Positions 8,694 to 17,020 of a stretch of 64,000 nucleotides of DNA are shown piece by piece. Each line of letters begins with the position of its first letter. Within the stretch, counting starts at the first letter, position 1. Source of the stretch: Mucilaginibacter_A sp041088075 (GTDB taxonomy: Bacteria; Bacteroidota; Bacteroidia; Sphingobacteriales; Sphingobacteriaceae); contig NZ_JBGCVY010000058.1 of the NCBI RefSeq assembly GCF_041088075.1, positions 62,001 to 126,000 of the forward strand, read 5' to 3'. A model generated the notes under the pieces. That model had not been told where the DNA came from. It made no database searches and saw nothing but the letters and a program-made list of their open reading frames with translations. A program made the position numbers and the translations under genes.

Positions 8694-11084
8694 TCACTCA
8701 ACCTTCAAACTCTTCACCGGATTGGCCAATGCTGCTTTTATGGACTGAAAACTGATGGTGATAAAAGCAATCAGCAATGAGCCCAAACCGGTGAAAAGCA
8801 AAATCCAGAAACTTAGGTTGATGCGGTACGGGAAGTTTTCCAGCCATTTGTTCATGGCAAACCAGGCAAGCGGCGAGGCAATCACTACGGCAATCAAAAC
8901 CAGCTTTAAAAAATTGACGGTCAGTATCCCGGTAATATCGGTTAAGGTGGCGCCTAAAACTTTGCGGATGCCAATTTCTTTTACCCGTTGCTCAATTGCT
9001 AATGTTGCCAAACCAAATAAACCTAAACAAGAAATCAGAATGGACATCACGGAAGCAATGGTGATGATTTGTTTCCACCGGCTTTCCTGATCGTATTGTC
9101 CGGCAAGCATATCGGTTAAAAAATTATAAGTGCAGGGATAATCCGGCACCATCTTTTTAAATTCTGTGTTGATGGCTTTTAAGGCTGCTACCTTTTGGTT
9201 TTCGTCAATTTTTATCAATACCTGGCCGTATGTAGCGGCTGCTGTTTGTTTCAAAACCAAAGGTTCAATCTTGGAATTTAAAGAAGCATTATGAAAATCA
9301 GCGGTAACACCAATTACAGTATACACGTGTTTATTCTCTCCAATTAAGTGTCCGATCGGACTGTCTTTCCAACCGGCAGCTTTTGCAAAAGACTGGTTGA
9401 CGAGACAATGCGTAGTATCTCCGGCAACGGTTGTAAACCCTCTTCCTTGTTTGATTGGGATGTTTAATTCTTTTAAAAATTGATCGTCAATTTCAAAGAA
9501 CGGTGTGTTTAATTTTTTGCCGTCAACATCAAATTCCATTCCTGTCCAGGCGGTAAAAGGCGATCCTTGTCCGGATACTTCTTTTATGGATGGATATTTG
9601 GAAAGCTGGCTTTTAAAAACTTCAAAGTTTGGATGTTTTTCCTGCGGAAATTGTACATCTACAATGTTTTGTGGTTGGTACCCAAGATCAGCATTAATCA
9701 ACAAGTTAAATTGTTTTTGCATTACAATTGTCCCGATAGCCAAAAATACGGCAACCACAAATTGTACAACAACCAAACTTTTGGCCAGGTAATTATTACT
9801 GCTGATTTTAAGTTTGCCATACAAAGTTTGCACCGGGTTAAAACCAGAAAGCACAACGGCAGGATAAAAGCCCGCCAGTAAAGTATTTGCTAAAATAAGG
9901 AGGATAAAAACAGCTAAAGTTTGGCCGTTAACGAGATAAGAAGTTTGCAGTTGTTTGCCGGACAACTGGTTAAATTCGGGTAAACAGATGACCACTAAAA
10001 TTATGGCGATAAAAGAAGCAATCAGCGTAAGCAGCAACGACTCGCCAAGAAATTGCAAGATTAATTGTCCACGTGTGCTGCCATTTACTTTGCGGATGCC
10101 AATTTCTTTGCTTCTCCTTAAAGAACTGGATAAGCTTAAGTTGATAAAATTGATGCAGGCAATAAACAGGATAAACAAAGCAATACCACCTAAAATATAA
10201 GAAAAATCAACTTTGCTTGAAGGCGTTATACCATTGCCAGTGCCGTAATCTTTATCTAAGTGAATGTTATAATAAGGTTGTAACTTATAACTGGAAACTG
10301 CTTTTTCACCATAGGTTTTTTTCATTTCGGCTATTAGTTTGCCTGCATATTGGTTAAATACCTGTGCCATTTTTTGCTCTGCAACCTGTGGGTTTGCACC
10401 TTTTTTTAAATAGATAAAAGAGTTGAGGAAAGAATTGAACCAATCCAACGAAGTATATTTTGGAGGAAGCGTACGTTCAATATTCAGCAAAAAATCAAAC
10501 CTTACGGTAGAATTATAAGGGGTTTCATTGGCCACGCCCGACACGATAAAAGGTACAAAACTACCATTCTGATTAATCTGTAAAGTTTTACCTATCGGGT
10601 TTTGATCGCCAAAGTATTTTTTTGCAATGGTTGTTGTAATAACCACATTGGTAATTTGATCCAATGCTATTTTAGGGTTGCCTTTTACCAAGGGAAAAGA
10701 GAACATTCTGAAAAAGCTTTTATCAGCATAAAGCATTTTTTCGGGAAGTACATCTTCACCTTTTTTTACCAATTCTTCGCCGCCGCCATTTATCCGGCAA
10801 AAATCCTGTATTTCGGGTATTTCCTGTTTAAACGTTTCGCCTTGTACGGCTCCTGTAAACCCGCTTTTAGATTCTGTACCGTCCGGCCTGTGCCCATCTT
10901 GTACAATCCGGTAAATTTGTGCGCCATTTGCTTGAAAGCGGTCAAAACTAAGGTCATCTTTAATATATAATGCAATCAGCATAACGCAAGCCAGGCCGAT
11001 GCTTAAACCAAAAATGTTGATGGCGGTGTAAGTTTTGTTCCGCAGCATGGTTTTGATTGCCGTTTTAAAGTAGTTCTTAAGCAT
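8694..11084 (-). CDS. ABC transporter permease with two FtsX domains, paralog 4
   Basis: A 796-residue permease starting MLKNYFKTAIKTMLRNKTYT at 11084. It is the most divergent member of the minus-strand set: the first coupling segment is SSLRRSKEIGIRKVNGST and the last residues are KSLKVE rather than KSLRSE. The second coupling segment is EQRVKEIGIRKVLGAT. An in-frame motif copy lies at 9575-9588 (encoding IKEV) and a near copy at 10008-10021. It has been separated from the ATPase gene upstream by a toxin-antitoxin pair on the opposite strand, so its transcription may now depend on read-through of that pair or on its own promoter. Confidence 0.87.
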   Translation of the reverse strand: MLKNYFKTAIKTMLRNKTYTAINIFGLSIGLACVMLIALYIKDDLSFDRFQANGAQIYRIVQDGHRPDGTESKSGFTGAVQGETFKQEIPEIQDFCRINGGGEELVKKGEDVLPEKMLYADKSFFRMFSFPLVKGNPKIALDQITNVVITTTIAKKYFGDQNPIGKTLQINQNGSFVPFIVSGVANETPYNSTVRFDFLLNIERTLPPKYTSLDWFNSFLNSFIYLKKGANPQVAEQKMAQVFNQYAGKLIAEMKKTYGEKAVSSYKLQPYYNIHLDKDYGTGNGITPSSKVDFSYILGGIALFILFIACINFINLSLSSSLRRSKEIGIRKVNGSTRGQLILQFLGESLLLTLIASFIAIILVVICLPEFNQLSGKQLQTSYLVNGQTLAVFILLILANTLLAGFYPAVVLSGFNPVQTLYGKLKISSNNYLAKSLVVVQFVVAVFLAIGTIVMQKQFNLLINADLGYQPQNIVDVQFPQEKHPNFEVFKSQLSKYPSIKEVSGQGSPFTAWTGMEFDVDGKKLNTPFFEIDDQFLKELNIPIKQGRGFTTVAGDTTHCLVNQSFAKAAGWKDSPIGHLIGENKHVYTVIGVTADFHNASLNSKIEPLVLKQTAAATYGQVLIKIDENQKVAALKAINTEFKKMVPDYPCTYNFLTDMLAGQYDQESRWKQIITIASVMSILISCLGLFGLATLAIEQRVKEIGIRKVLGATLTDITGILTVNFLKLVLIAVVIASPLAWFAMNKWLENFPYRINLSFWILLFTGLGSLLIAFITISFQSIKAALANPVKSLKVE

Positions 11085-11136
11085 GGTTAATACTCGGTTT
11101 AATGATTAATTTTGTATTTTGTTAATAACCAATGAT

Positions 11137-11349
11137 ATGATCAGGGAAATTGTTATACCTACCAATACCAAGCAAACCATTGAGTTTCCGAAGGAATTTA
11201 TTGGCAAGCAAGTAGAAATTATTGCCTTTACAATTGAAGAAAAAACCATAGGCCAGCCTGAAACGGAAAAAGCTTTTGACTTTTGGAAGTCGCACAGCAT
11301 TGATATGGGCAATTTTAAATTTAACCGCGACGAAGCCAATGAACGCTGA
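11137..11349 (+). CDS. VapB-like antitoxin
   Basis: A 70-residue protein (MIREIVIPT start at 11137) with IGKQVEII in its N-terminal half and a C-terminal NFKFNRDEANER. The latter is nearly the same as the tail of the lone antitoxin at 50653-50862 (YQFNRDEANDRR). The last codons overlap the start of the PIN toxin by 11 bases. The ATG at 11137 is preferred over an upstream TTG at 11119. A possible Bacteroidota -7 element, TAATTTTG, lies at 11107-11114. C-terminal segments of VapB proteins usually wrap the toxin active site, so the conserved tail is likely the neutralising part; that is inference. Confidence 0.7.
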   Translation: MIREIVIPTNTKQTIEFPKEFIGKQVEIIAFTIEEKTIGQPETEKAFDFWKSHSIDMGNFKFNRDEANER

Positions 11350-11743
11350 TTTTTTTATTGACTCGAACATTGCTTTGTATGCTTTTGATAATGCTACTTT
11401 TAAAAATAAAATTGCTTTGGGTTTGATTAGAACCAGGCCGATAATCAGTACCCAGGTTGTGATGGAAAGTGTTAACATTTGCTTAAAAAAATTTAAGTTT
11501 TCAAAAGAGGTTTCGTATCAGCACGGCATCAATTTAATGGCTACTTGTAATTTAAAATTGATTGATGAAACAACAATTAATTTAGCTTTTGAAATTTCCT
11601 TTCAGTATCAATATTCTCATTGGGACAGTTTAATTATCGCCTCGGCCCTGCAAAACAATTGTACAAAGTTGTATTCCGAAGATTTACAAAACGGGCAGGT
11701 AATTAGAAACAAGTTGACCATTATTAATCTCTTTCTCTCATAA
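11339..11743 (+). CDS. vapC: PIN-domain ribonuclease toxin, VapC family
   Basis: A 134-residue PIN protein with all the usual acidic positions: D8 (FFIDSN), E43 (VMESVN), D96 (SHWDSLIIASA) and D115 (LYSEDLQNG). The SHWDSLI-ASA-LYSEDL pattern is typical of the well-populated VapC group. The ATG at 11339 lies inside the last codons of the antitoxin gene. The pair is inserted in the antisense direction between the ABC ATPase and permease 4 of an otherwise uniform minus-strand operon. The C-terminal KLTIINLFLS matches the relic ITIINPFK at 50625-50666. Confidence 0.88.
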   Translation: MNADFFIDSNIALYAFDNATFKNKIALGLIRTRPIISTQVVMESVNICLKKFKFSKEVSYQHGINLMATCNLKLIDETTINLAFEISFQYQYSHWDSLIIASALQNNCTKLYSEDLQNGQVIRNKLTIINLFLS

Positions 11744-11869
11744 AATAAGCTAAATGTTGATGCTTCTTTTATCAATGTTTTTTTTAGTGAAAAGTGCGGG
11801 GAGCGAGGTTCGAGGATTTGCAAGGCACTGATACCTCATACCTCTTACCTCAAACCTCCCACCCCACAC
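11744..11869. repeat. Motif plus GAGGT palindrome after vapC
   Basis: A motif copy at 11760-11773 follows the vapC stop and is followed by a T-tract and a palindromic block (about 11797-11872) with GCGAGGTTCGAGG, TTTGCAAGG and repeated ACCTC. The same composite flanks the other permease genes, so the toxin-antitoxin pair entered next to an existing copy or brought one with it. Confidence 0.55.
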
Positions 11870-12547
11870 CTATACCAACAAATTCTCCGTTACCGTTTGC
11901 CCGTCCAGCATCCGGATAATGCGATGGCTGTACCGTGCATCATGTTCCGAGTGCGTAACCATCACGATGGTAGTTCCTTGCTCGTTCAATTCGGTCAACA
12001 ATTGCATCACTTCGTTACCGTTAGACGAATCCAGGTTACCCGTCGGCTCATCCGCCAGGATCAATTTTGGGTTGTTCACAACCGCACGGGCAACAGCAAC
12101 ACGCTGCTGCTGTCCGCCGGAAAGCTGTTGCGGAAAGTGGTTGCGGCGGTGCATAATCTGCATTTTGTCTAACACCACATCCACCCGTTTTTTGCGTTCG
12201 GCACTGTCCACACCCAAATAGATCAGCGGCAGTTCCACGTTTTCAAAAACGGTCAGTTCGTCAATCAGGTTAAAGCTTTGGAACACAAAGCCGATGTTGC
12301 GTTTGCGCAGGTCGGCACGTTTGCGTTCATTAAAACCGGCCACTTCAATGCCGTTGAACATAAAACTGCCCCCATCCGGGTCGTCCAGCAATCCAAGTAT
12401 GTTGAGCAAAGTAGATTTGCCGCAGCCGGATGGGCCCATGACGGCCACAAATTCGCCGTCGTTTACATGGATGGTTAACTTGTTTAGTGCCGAAGTTTCG
12501 ATGTCTTCGGTGCGGTAGATTTTTTCGAGGTCGGTTATTTTTATCAT
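11870..12547 (-). CDS. ABC transporter ATP-binding protein (MacB/LolD type)
   Basis: A 225-residue ATPase subunit of the MacB/LolD family. Walker A GPSGCGKST is at residues 38-46, the Q-loop glutamine at 90, the signature LSGGQQQR at 142-149, Walker B LILADEP at 162-168 and the switch histidine at 199 (VTHSEHD). The length and lack of a membrane part show that the ATPase is separate from the permeases. It lies between the adaptor gene (start at 14049) and the permease genes, so adaptor, ATPase and permeases would form a tripartite system. No TolC-like outer-membrane gene lies in the window. Confidence 0.93.
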   Translation of the reverse strand: MIKITDLEKIYRTEDIETSALNKLTIHVNDGEFVAVMGPSGCGKSTLLNILGLLDDPDGGSFMFNGIEVAGFNERKRADLRKRNIGFVFQSFNLIDELTVFENVELPLIYLGVDSAERKKRVDVVLDKMQIMHRRNHFPQQLSGGQQQRVAVARAVVNNPKLILADEPTGNLDSSNGNEVMQLLTELNEQGTTIVMVTHSEHDARYSHRIIRMLDGQTVTENLLV

Positions 12548-12792
12548 TGTGTGAGAGGTTTGAATTGTTAGTTGTGAATTCTAAAACACTTTATATTTGA
12601 TGTATTTTCGATTGAAGGACACACCCCTGACCCCTCTCAAGAGGGGAAGTATAGCGGCTATCTTTCTATTGTTTAGCTAACTTCGTTTTTTGTTTAGGTA
12701 GAAGTCGGTTGCAGGTTTCCCCTCTCGAGAGGGGTTAGGGGTGTGTTTCATTGTCATGCGCTTGATTCTTGATACTAAATACTTGATACCAA
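12548..12792. repeat. Inverted CACACCCCT repeat between adaptor and ATPase genes
   Basis: Two arms face each other: CACACCCCTGACCCCTCTC near 12619-12638 and GAGAGGGGTTAGGGGTGTG near 12726-12745, with more pairing at GAGAGGGG. They enclose about 90 bases without a gene. The left arm recurs alone at about 52104-52130. It could fold into a large hairpin between two genes of the operon, perhaps setting their relative expression. Confidence 0.5.
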
Positions 12793-14049
12793 TCATTCCT
12801 TCTTCAACACCAACTCCTGCATCGTTCCATAATTCTCATAACTACTCGTAACCACTTTATCGCCAGGTTTTAAACCTTGCAAAATTTCGTAATAATCCGG
12901 GTTTTGGCGGCCAAGCTGTACATCAACTTTGTAAGCCGTTTTACCGTCATCGCTGACTTTAAAAATCCAGTTGCCGCCGGTTTGCTGGTAAAAACCGCCT
13001 TTAGCCAAGAGTAAAGCTTTAGTTTCATCGCCCAAAGCCAGGCGGATTTGCAGCGTTTGCCCTCTGCGGATGCCTTCCGGAACTTTGCCTACAAATTCCA
13101 TATCAACCTGGAAACGGCCATTGGTAACCTGCGTAAAAACCTTTTTGATCTTCAGTTTATAGGTTTTGTCGGAGAAGTCAAAGTCGCCGGTCAGACCCGT
13201 GAAAATGCGCGAGATGTAATGCTCGTCCACATCCACGCGGACTTTAAACCCACTCAAAACATCAATCTGACCCAGCCGCTCGCCCTGGTGTTTGTTTTGT
13301 CCGATCTCCGCATCCAAAGAAGTCAACTGGCCGTCAACCGGCGCACGGACAATTAAATCGCCCACTTTTTGCCGCATCACGGCCAAAGCATTTTGGGTAC
13401 GGCCGAACGATTGTTTTGATTGGTCCAACTCCTGTTTGGTCGAAACTGAATCCTGCTTCAAAATCTGCTGCGTCAGCTTTTTGCGCTTCACCTGATAATC
13501 GTAAGCAATTTGCGATTGCTTAAATTCCTGCAAACCAATGGCTTTCTGTTCGTACAAATGCTTGTTGAGCAAATATAAACGTTCGGCTTCTTTAAACGCA
13601 TTGTCCACGTCTGCCATTTGGTTTAGTTTGCTGATGGTATTTTGCTGTGCCGCATTTCGCGAAATCTGCATCTGCGTAAGCAAATTGAAAACAGAGGTTT
13701 CCTGGTTCACCAAACTCAGTTCCAGATCGGTGTTGGCCAGTTTCATAATCGGGTCGCCTTTTTTCATCACCGTGCCGTCTTCCACAAATTTTTGTTCCAC
13801 GCGGCCGCCTTCCATCGCATCCAAATAAATCGTCGTGATTGGCATCACTACGCCATTCACCGGAATAAACTCTTGGAACGGGCCGTTCTTCACTTCGCTG
13901 ATCGTGATCCTTTCGGTGTCCACGTTCAGTTTAGATTTGCCCGAAGTAAAATAATAACTGCTGCCGATCAACAAAACCAGGGCTGTAATTCCGCCGATGG
14001 TTAAAAGGCGTTTGGTTGTCCATTTCTTTTTTGCAATAACTCTGTCCAC
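12793..14049 (-). CDS. HlyD/MacA-family periplasmic adaptor
   Basis: A 418-residue membrane-anchored adaptor. A single N-terminal TM segment lies near residues 14-34 (LLTIGGITALVLLIGSSYYF), followed by a barrel-sandwich hybrid half (GGRVEQKFVEDGTVMKKGD), a long coiled coil around residues 105-225, the second lipoyl half (VRAPVDGQLTSLDAEIG) and beta-barrel domains. Such adaptors link an inner-membrane ABC permease to an outer-membrane channel. The start codon is GTG at 14049; an in-frame stop lies a few codons upstream, and the motif copy at 14051-14064 abuts the start. It is the first gene of the minus-strand operon, facing the divergent control region. Confidence 0.9.
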   Translation of the reverse strand: MDRVIAKKKWTTKRLLTIGGITALVLLIGSSYYFTSGKSKLNVDTERITISEVKNGPFQEFIPVNGVVMPITTIYLDAMEGGRVEQKFVEDGTVMKKGDPIMKLANTDLELSLVNQETSVFNLLTQMQISRNAAQQNTISKLNQMADVDNAFKEAERLYLLNKHLYEQKAIGLQEFKQSQIAYDYQVKRKKLTQQILKQDSVSTKQELDQSKQSFGRTQNALAVMRQKVGDLIVRAPVDGQLTSLDAEIGQNKHQGERLGQIDVLSGFKVRVDVDEHYISRIFTGLTGDFDFSDKTYKLKIKKVFTQVTNGRFQVDMEFVGKVPEGIRRGQTLQIRLALGDETKALLLAKGGFYQQTGGNWIFKVSDDGKTAYKVDVQLGRQNPDYYEILQGLKPGDKVVTSSYENYGTMQELVLKKE

Positions 14050-14050
14050 G

Positions 14051-14165
14051 ATGCTTCTTTTATCAGTATTTTTTTAGTGTACTATTTCTGCCATTGTTAT
14101 AGGAAAAGCTGTGCCATTCAGACTAAATAATTGAAAAACAATATTTTAGGTGATAAAAGAAGTAT
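14051..14165. repeat. Inverted pair of the dispersed motif
   Basis: The left arm ATGCTTCTTTTATC (14051-14064) plus AGTATTTTTTTAG faces the right arm ATATTTTAGGT plus GATAAAAGAAGTAT (14152-14165). The 115-base unit could fold into a long hairpin. The left arm touches the GTG start of the adaptor gene. Confidence 0.65.
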
Positions 14166-14274
14166 CCGGTTGTGCGTTTGCATTACAGCCAGTGTTCGGT
14201 TTTGATACAGTGCGATCCAGATTGATTGTTTAGGAACAGAATTGTTTTGTTGAAAAAGCAAACCCTAAATCTGC

Positions 14275-14311
14275 TGTCCGTAAACGGACACTTGCTGTAC
14301 GAAGGCGAACG
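14275..14311. promoter_or_regulatory. Candidate upstream activating sites for the NtrC-type regulator
   Basis: A perfect palindrome TGTCCG-TAAA-CGGACA lies at 14275-14290, followed 21 bases later (centre to centre) by a degenerate copy TGTACG-AAGG-CGAACG at 14296-14311. Two sites two helical turns apart, about 135-175 bases before the permease 5 start, fit an enhancer for the regulator encoded at 19633. Binding by that regulator is inferred. Confidence 0.5.
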
Positions 14312-14362
14312 GTTTTTGAGATAGATAATAGAAAGATTGTTGATTTACAATGGTTTATAGAA

Positions 14363-14379
14363 TTGGTATCAGTTATGTT
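14363..14379 (+). promoter_or_regulatory. Weak sigma-54-like promoter element
   Basis: TTGG then ten bases then GT (TTGGTATCAGTTATGTT) resembles the -24/-12 pattern, but the -12 GC is GT here. It lies about 50 bases downstream of the palindromic sites and 69 bases before the permease 5 ATG. Spacing and context are the main support. Confidence 0.25.
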
Positions 14380-14447
14380 TATCCATCAGGGAACAATTAA
14401 TTGATATTGCCTCAAACCTGATACCTCAACCCTGATACCTCAAACCC

Positions 14448-16835
14448 ATGACCAAAAACTATTTTAAAATCGCGTGGCGGAATTTAAAGCGTAACCAGTC
14501 CTACACTTTAATCAATGTTTTAGGATTGTCGTTGGGCATGGCTTGCGGCATCCTGATTTTTGCGTTGGTGAAATACCATTTAAGTTTTGATAATTTTCAC
14601 TCAAATAAAGACTGCATTTACCGGATAGTTACCGAATTGCATGAAGATAATATTGAGTACTCGCAAGGCGTTCCGTCGCCGCTGGGTAAAGCTTTTCGCA
14701 ATGATTATGCTTTTGCAGAAAAAACAGCACGTGTAGTAACTTATAAAAACAGCCTGATTTCTATCCCGGAAAGCAAAGACAATAAAAAGTTTAAAGAAGA
14801 AAACGGCGTTGCTTTTGCCGAACCGGAATTTTTCGACATCTTCAATTTTCCCTTAAAAACAGGCGATAAAAGAAGCATGCTGACGGAACTGAATACAGCA
14901 GTCATCACCCAAAACATAGCCGATAAATACTTTGCCAAAGAAAACCCAATTGGTAAAATTATTCGCTTAAGCAACAAAATCAATTTTAAAATTACCGGGA
15001 TCCTCAAAAATATTCCAGCAAATACAGACCGGAAACAGGAAATCTATCTTTCCTATCCAACATTAAAACAAAAGAACGCATGGCTGGCCAGCGATAGCAG
15101 TTGGGCCGGCATAAACAGCGACACTCAATGTTTTATTTTGTTGAAACCACATGTTTTGCCTGCCGATGTTGCAAAGGTATTTCCAACTTTTCGTAAAAAA
15201 TATTTAGGCAAAGATGAAGTGAACGAGTTCTTTTTTAACCTGCAGCCGCTTGCCGATATTCATTTTAATACCAATTACGATGGTTACGTTAATAAAAAAT
15301 ATTTGTGGGCTTTGGCCTTGATCGGTTTGTTTTTAATTACAACGGCTTGCGTCAACTTTATCAATTTGGCAACCGCGCAAGCTTTAAAACGAGCAAAAGA
15401 AATTGGTGTGCGCAAAGTTTTGGGCAGTTTAAAAACGCAGCTTTTCTGGCAGTTTATTGCAGAAACGGCACTGATTACTGTTTTTGCCTTGTTTATTTCC
15501 TGGTGCCTGGCAGAAATGGCTATTCCGTACATCAACCAATTGTTTAAAACCGAACTTTCCATCAGCGTTTTCCACGACTTCAATTTAACTATGTTTTTGC
15601 TGTTGCTTTCGGTGGTAATTGTATTTCTCGCCGGTTCTTATCCGGGTTTAATCTTGGCCAACTTTCAGCCAGTTGTTGCCTTAAAAGGAAAACTGACGCA
15701 AAAAGATGCAGGCGGGTTTCCGTTAAGAAGAGTTTTGGTAATTGTACAGTTTGCCATTTCGCAATTGCTAATTATTGGAACAATTGTTATCTCGGCACAA
15801 ATACGTTATGCGGCCAAAGCCGATTTGGGTTTTAGAAAAGATGGAATTGTTTTGTTGAACCTGCCAGATTCTTCTAAAACAAAAATGAACACGTTAAAGA
15901 CAAGATTGATGGCTGTTGCCGGTGCCGAAAAGTTAAGTTTTTGTCATGAGGCACCAGCTTCAGAAAACAATAATACAACTGATATTATTTATGAAAACAG
16001 GCCGGTAAAAGAAGCATTTCAAATCAATACAAAAGATGCAGATGACCAGTACGTGCTAACTTTTGGTCTAAAATTAGTTGCCGGTAGAAACATTTTTCCT
16101 TCGGATACTATTCGGGAATATTTAGTTAACGAAGCTACTGTAAAAAAACTCCGGCTAGGATTTGCACAGGAAATCATTGGTAAAACAATTACTGTAGATG
16201 GCAAAAAAGCAGCCGTAGTTGGTGTTGTAAAAGATTTTAATACAGAATCTTTCCGCAGCAATATCAGTCCGATTGTAATTGCGCCAAAGTATTTGCAATA
16301 CAATTACGCTGCTGTCCGCATCAACCTCAACAACATCAAACCAACTTTAACTGCTATGGAAAAGGTTTGGAAAGAAACTTATCCCGATTATGTTTATTCG
16401 GCCACTTTTTTGGATGAAAAGATTGCCAAATTTTACGAACTGGACAACACGATACTGCGCTTGGTGCAAGTTTTTGCCGGCATTGCCATTCTGATTGGTT
16501 GTCTGGGTTTGTATGGTTTGGTTTCTTTTATGGCCGCACAAAAAACCAAAGAAATTGGCGTGCGCAAAGTGCTTGGTGCCAGTTTACAAAACATTTTATG
16601 GCTGTTTGGCAAAGAGTTTTCTCGGCTGCTACTGATCGCATTTGTAATTGCCGCACCGGTTTCCTGGCTGGTAATGCACCACTGGCTGCAGGAATTTGTT
16701 TACCGTATCAATATCGGTCCCTGGATTTTTCTGGTTGCCATTCTTTCAACCTTTGTCATAGCTGCGATAACCGTTGGATTTAGGTCGGTAAAAGCAGCAT
16801 TGGCCAATCCGGTAAAGAGTTTGAGGAGTGAATGA
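14448..16835 (+). CDS. ABC transporter permease with two FtsX domains, paralog 5
   Basis: A 795-residue permease, first gene of the plus-strand operon. It has the layout of paralogs 1-4 but its own sequence type: NVLGLSLGMACGILIFALVK for TM1, QALKRAKEIGVRKVLGSL and AQKTKEIGVRKVLGAS as coupling segments. It is far closer to paralog 6 than to the minus-strand genes; the two differ mostly in the periplasmic parts. Two perfect motif copies lie in frame, at 14865-14878 (DKRSM) and 16004-16017 (VKEAF). There is no ATPase gene on this strand, so it probably uses the one at 12547. Confidence 0.9.
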   Translation: MTKNYFKIAWRNLKRNQSYTLINVLGLSLGMACGILIFALVKYHLSFDNFHSNKDCIYRIVTELHEDNIEYSQGVPSPLGKAFRNDYAFAEKTARVVTYKNSLISIPESKDNKKFKEENGVAFAEPEFFDIFNFPLKTGDKRSMLTELNTAVITQNIADKYFAKENPIGKIIRLSNKINFKITGILKNIPANTDRKQEIYLSYPTLKQKNAWLASDSSWAGINSDTQCFILLKPHVLPADVAKVFPTFRKKYLGKDEVNEFFFNLQPLADIHFNTNYDGYVNKKYLWALALIGLFLITTACVNFINLATAQALKRAKEIGVRKVLGSLKTQLFWQFIAETALITVFALFISWCLAEMAIPYINQLFKTELSISVFHDFNLTMFLLLLSVVIVFLAGSYPGLILANFQPVVALKGKLTQKDAGGFPLRRVLVIVQFAISQLLIIGTIVISAQIRYAAKADLGFRKDGIVLLNLPDSSKTKMNTLKTRLMAVAGAEKLSFCHEAPASENNNTTDIIYENRPVKEAFQINTKDADDQYVLTFGLKLVAGRNIFPSDTIREYLVNEATVKKLRLGFAQEIIGKTITVDGKKAAVVGVVKDFNTESFRSNISPIVIAPKYLQYNYAAVRINLNNIKPTLTAMEKVWKETYPDYVYSATFLDEKIAKFYELDNTILRLVQVFAGIAILIGCLGLYGLVSFMAAQKTKEIGVRKVLGASLQNILWLFGKEFSRLLLIAFVIAAPVSWLVMHHWLQEFVYRINIGPWIFLVAILSTFVIAAITVGFRSVKAALANPVKSLRSE

Positions 16836-17020
16836 GGTGAGAGGTTTGAGGTAAGAGGTATCAGGTATCGGCATCTTGCAAAGCCTCATACCTTTTGCCT
16901 CGAACCCTTTAAATAGTAAACTATAAAGATAATACGCCATAGTTCCTCCCCTTTGGTGAGGTTAGGTGGGGCTAAAAAAACACCGATAAAAGAAGCATCA
17001 GCTATAAAAACTAAAATATC
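16836..17020. repeat. Composite repeats between permeases 5 and 6
   Basis: A GAGGT/ACCTC palindrome (about 16837-16910, centre CTTGCAAAG) is followed by CCTCCCCTTTGGTGAGGTTAGGTGGGG and a motif copy at 16985-16998 (CACCGATAAAAGAAGCAT), 22 bases before the next ATG. The same three-part series follows permease 6. Confidence 0.6.

Larger units (their letters stand above)
14050..14447. promoter_or_regulatory. Divergent control region of the ABC/two-component cluster
   Basis: This 398-base gap separates the minus-strand adaptor operon from the plus-strand permease-regulator operon. It contains an inverted motif pair (14051-14165), a palindrome with a degenerate second copy (14275-14311) that could bind the response regulator, a weak sigma-54-like element (14363-14379) and half of a GAGGT/ACCTC repeat directly before the ATG (about 14409-14445). 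No gene is seen. Confidence 0.6.
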
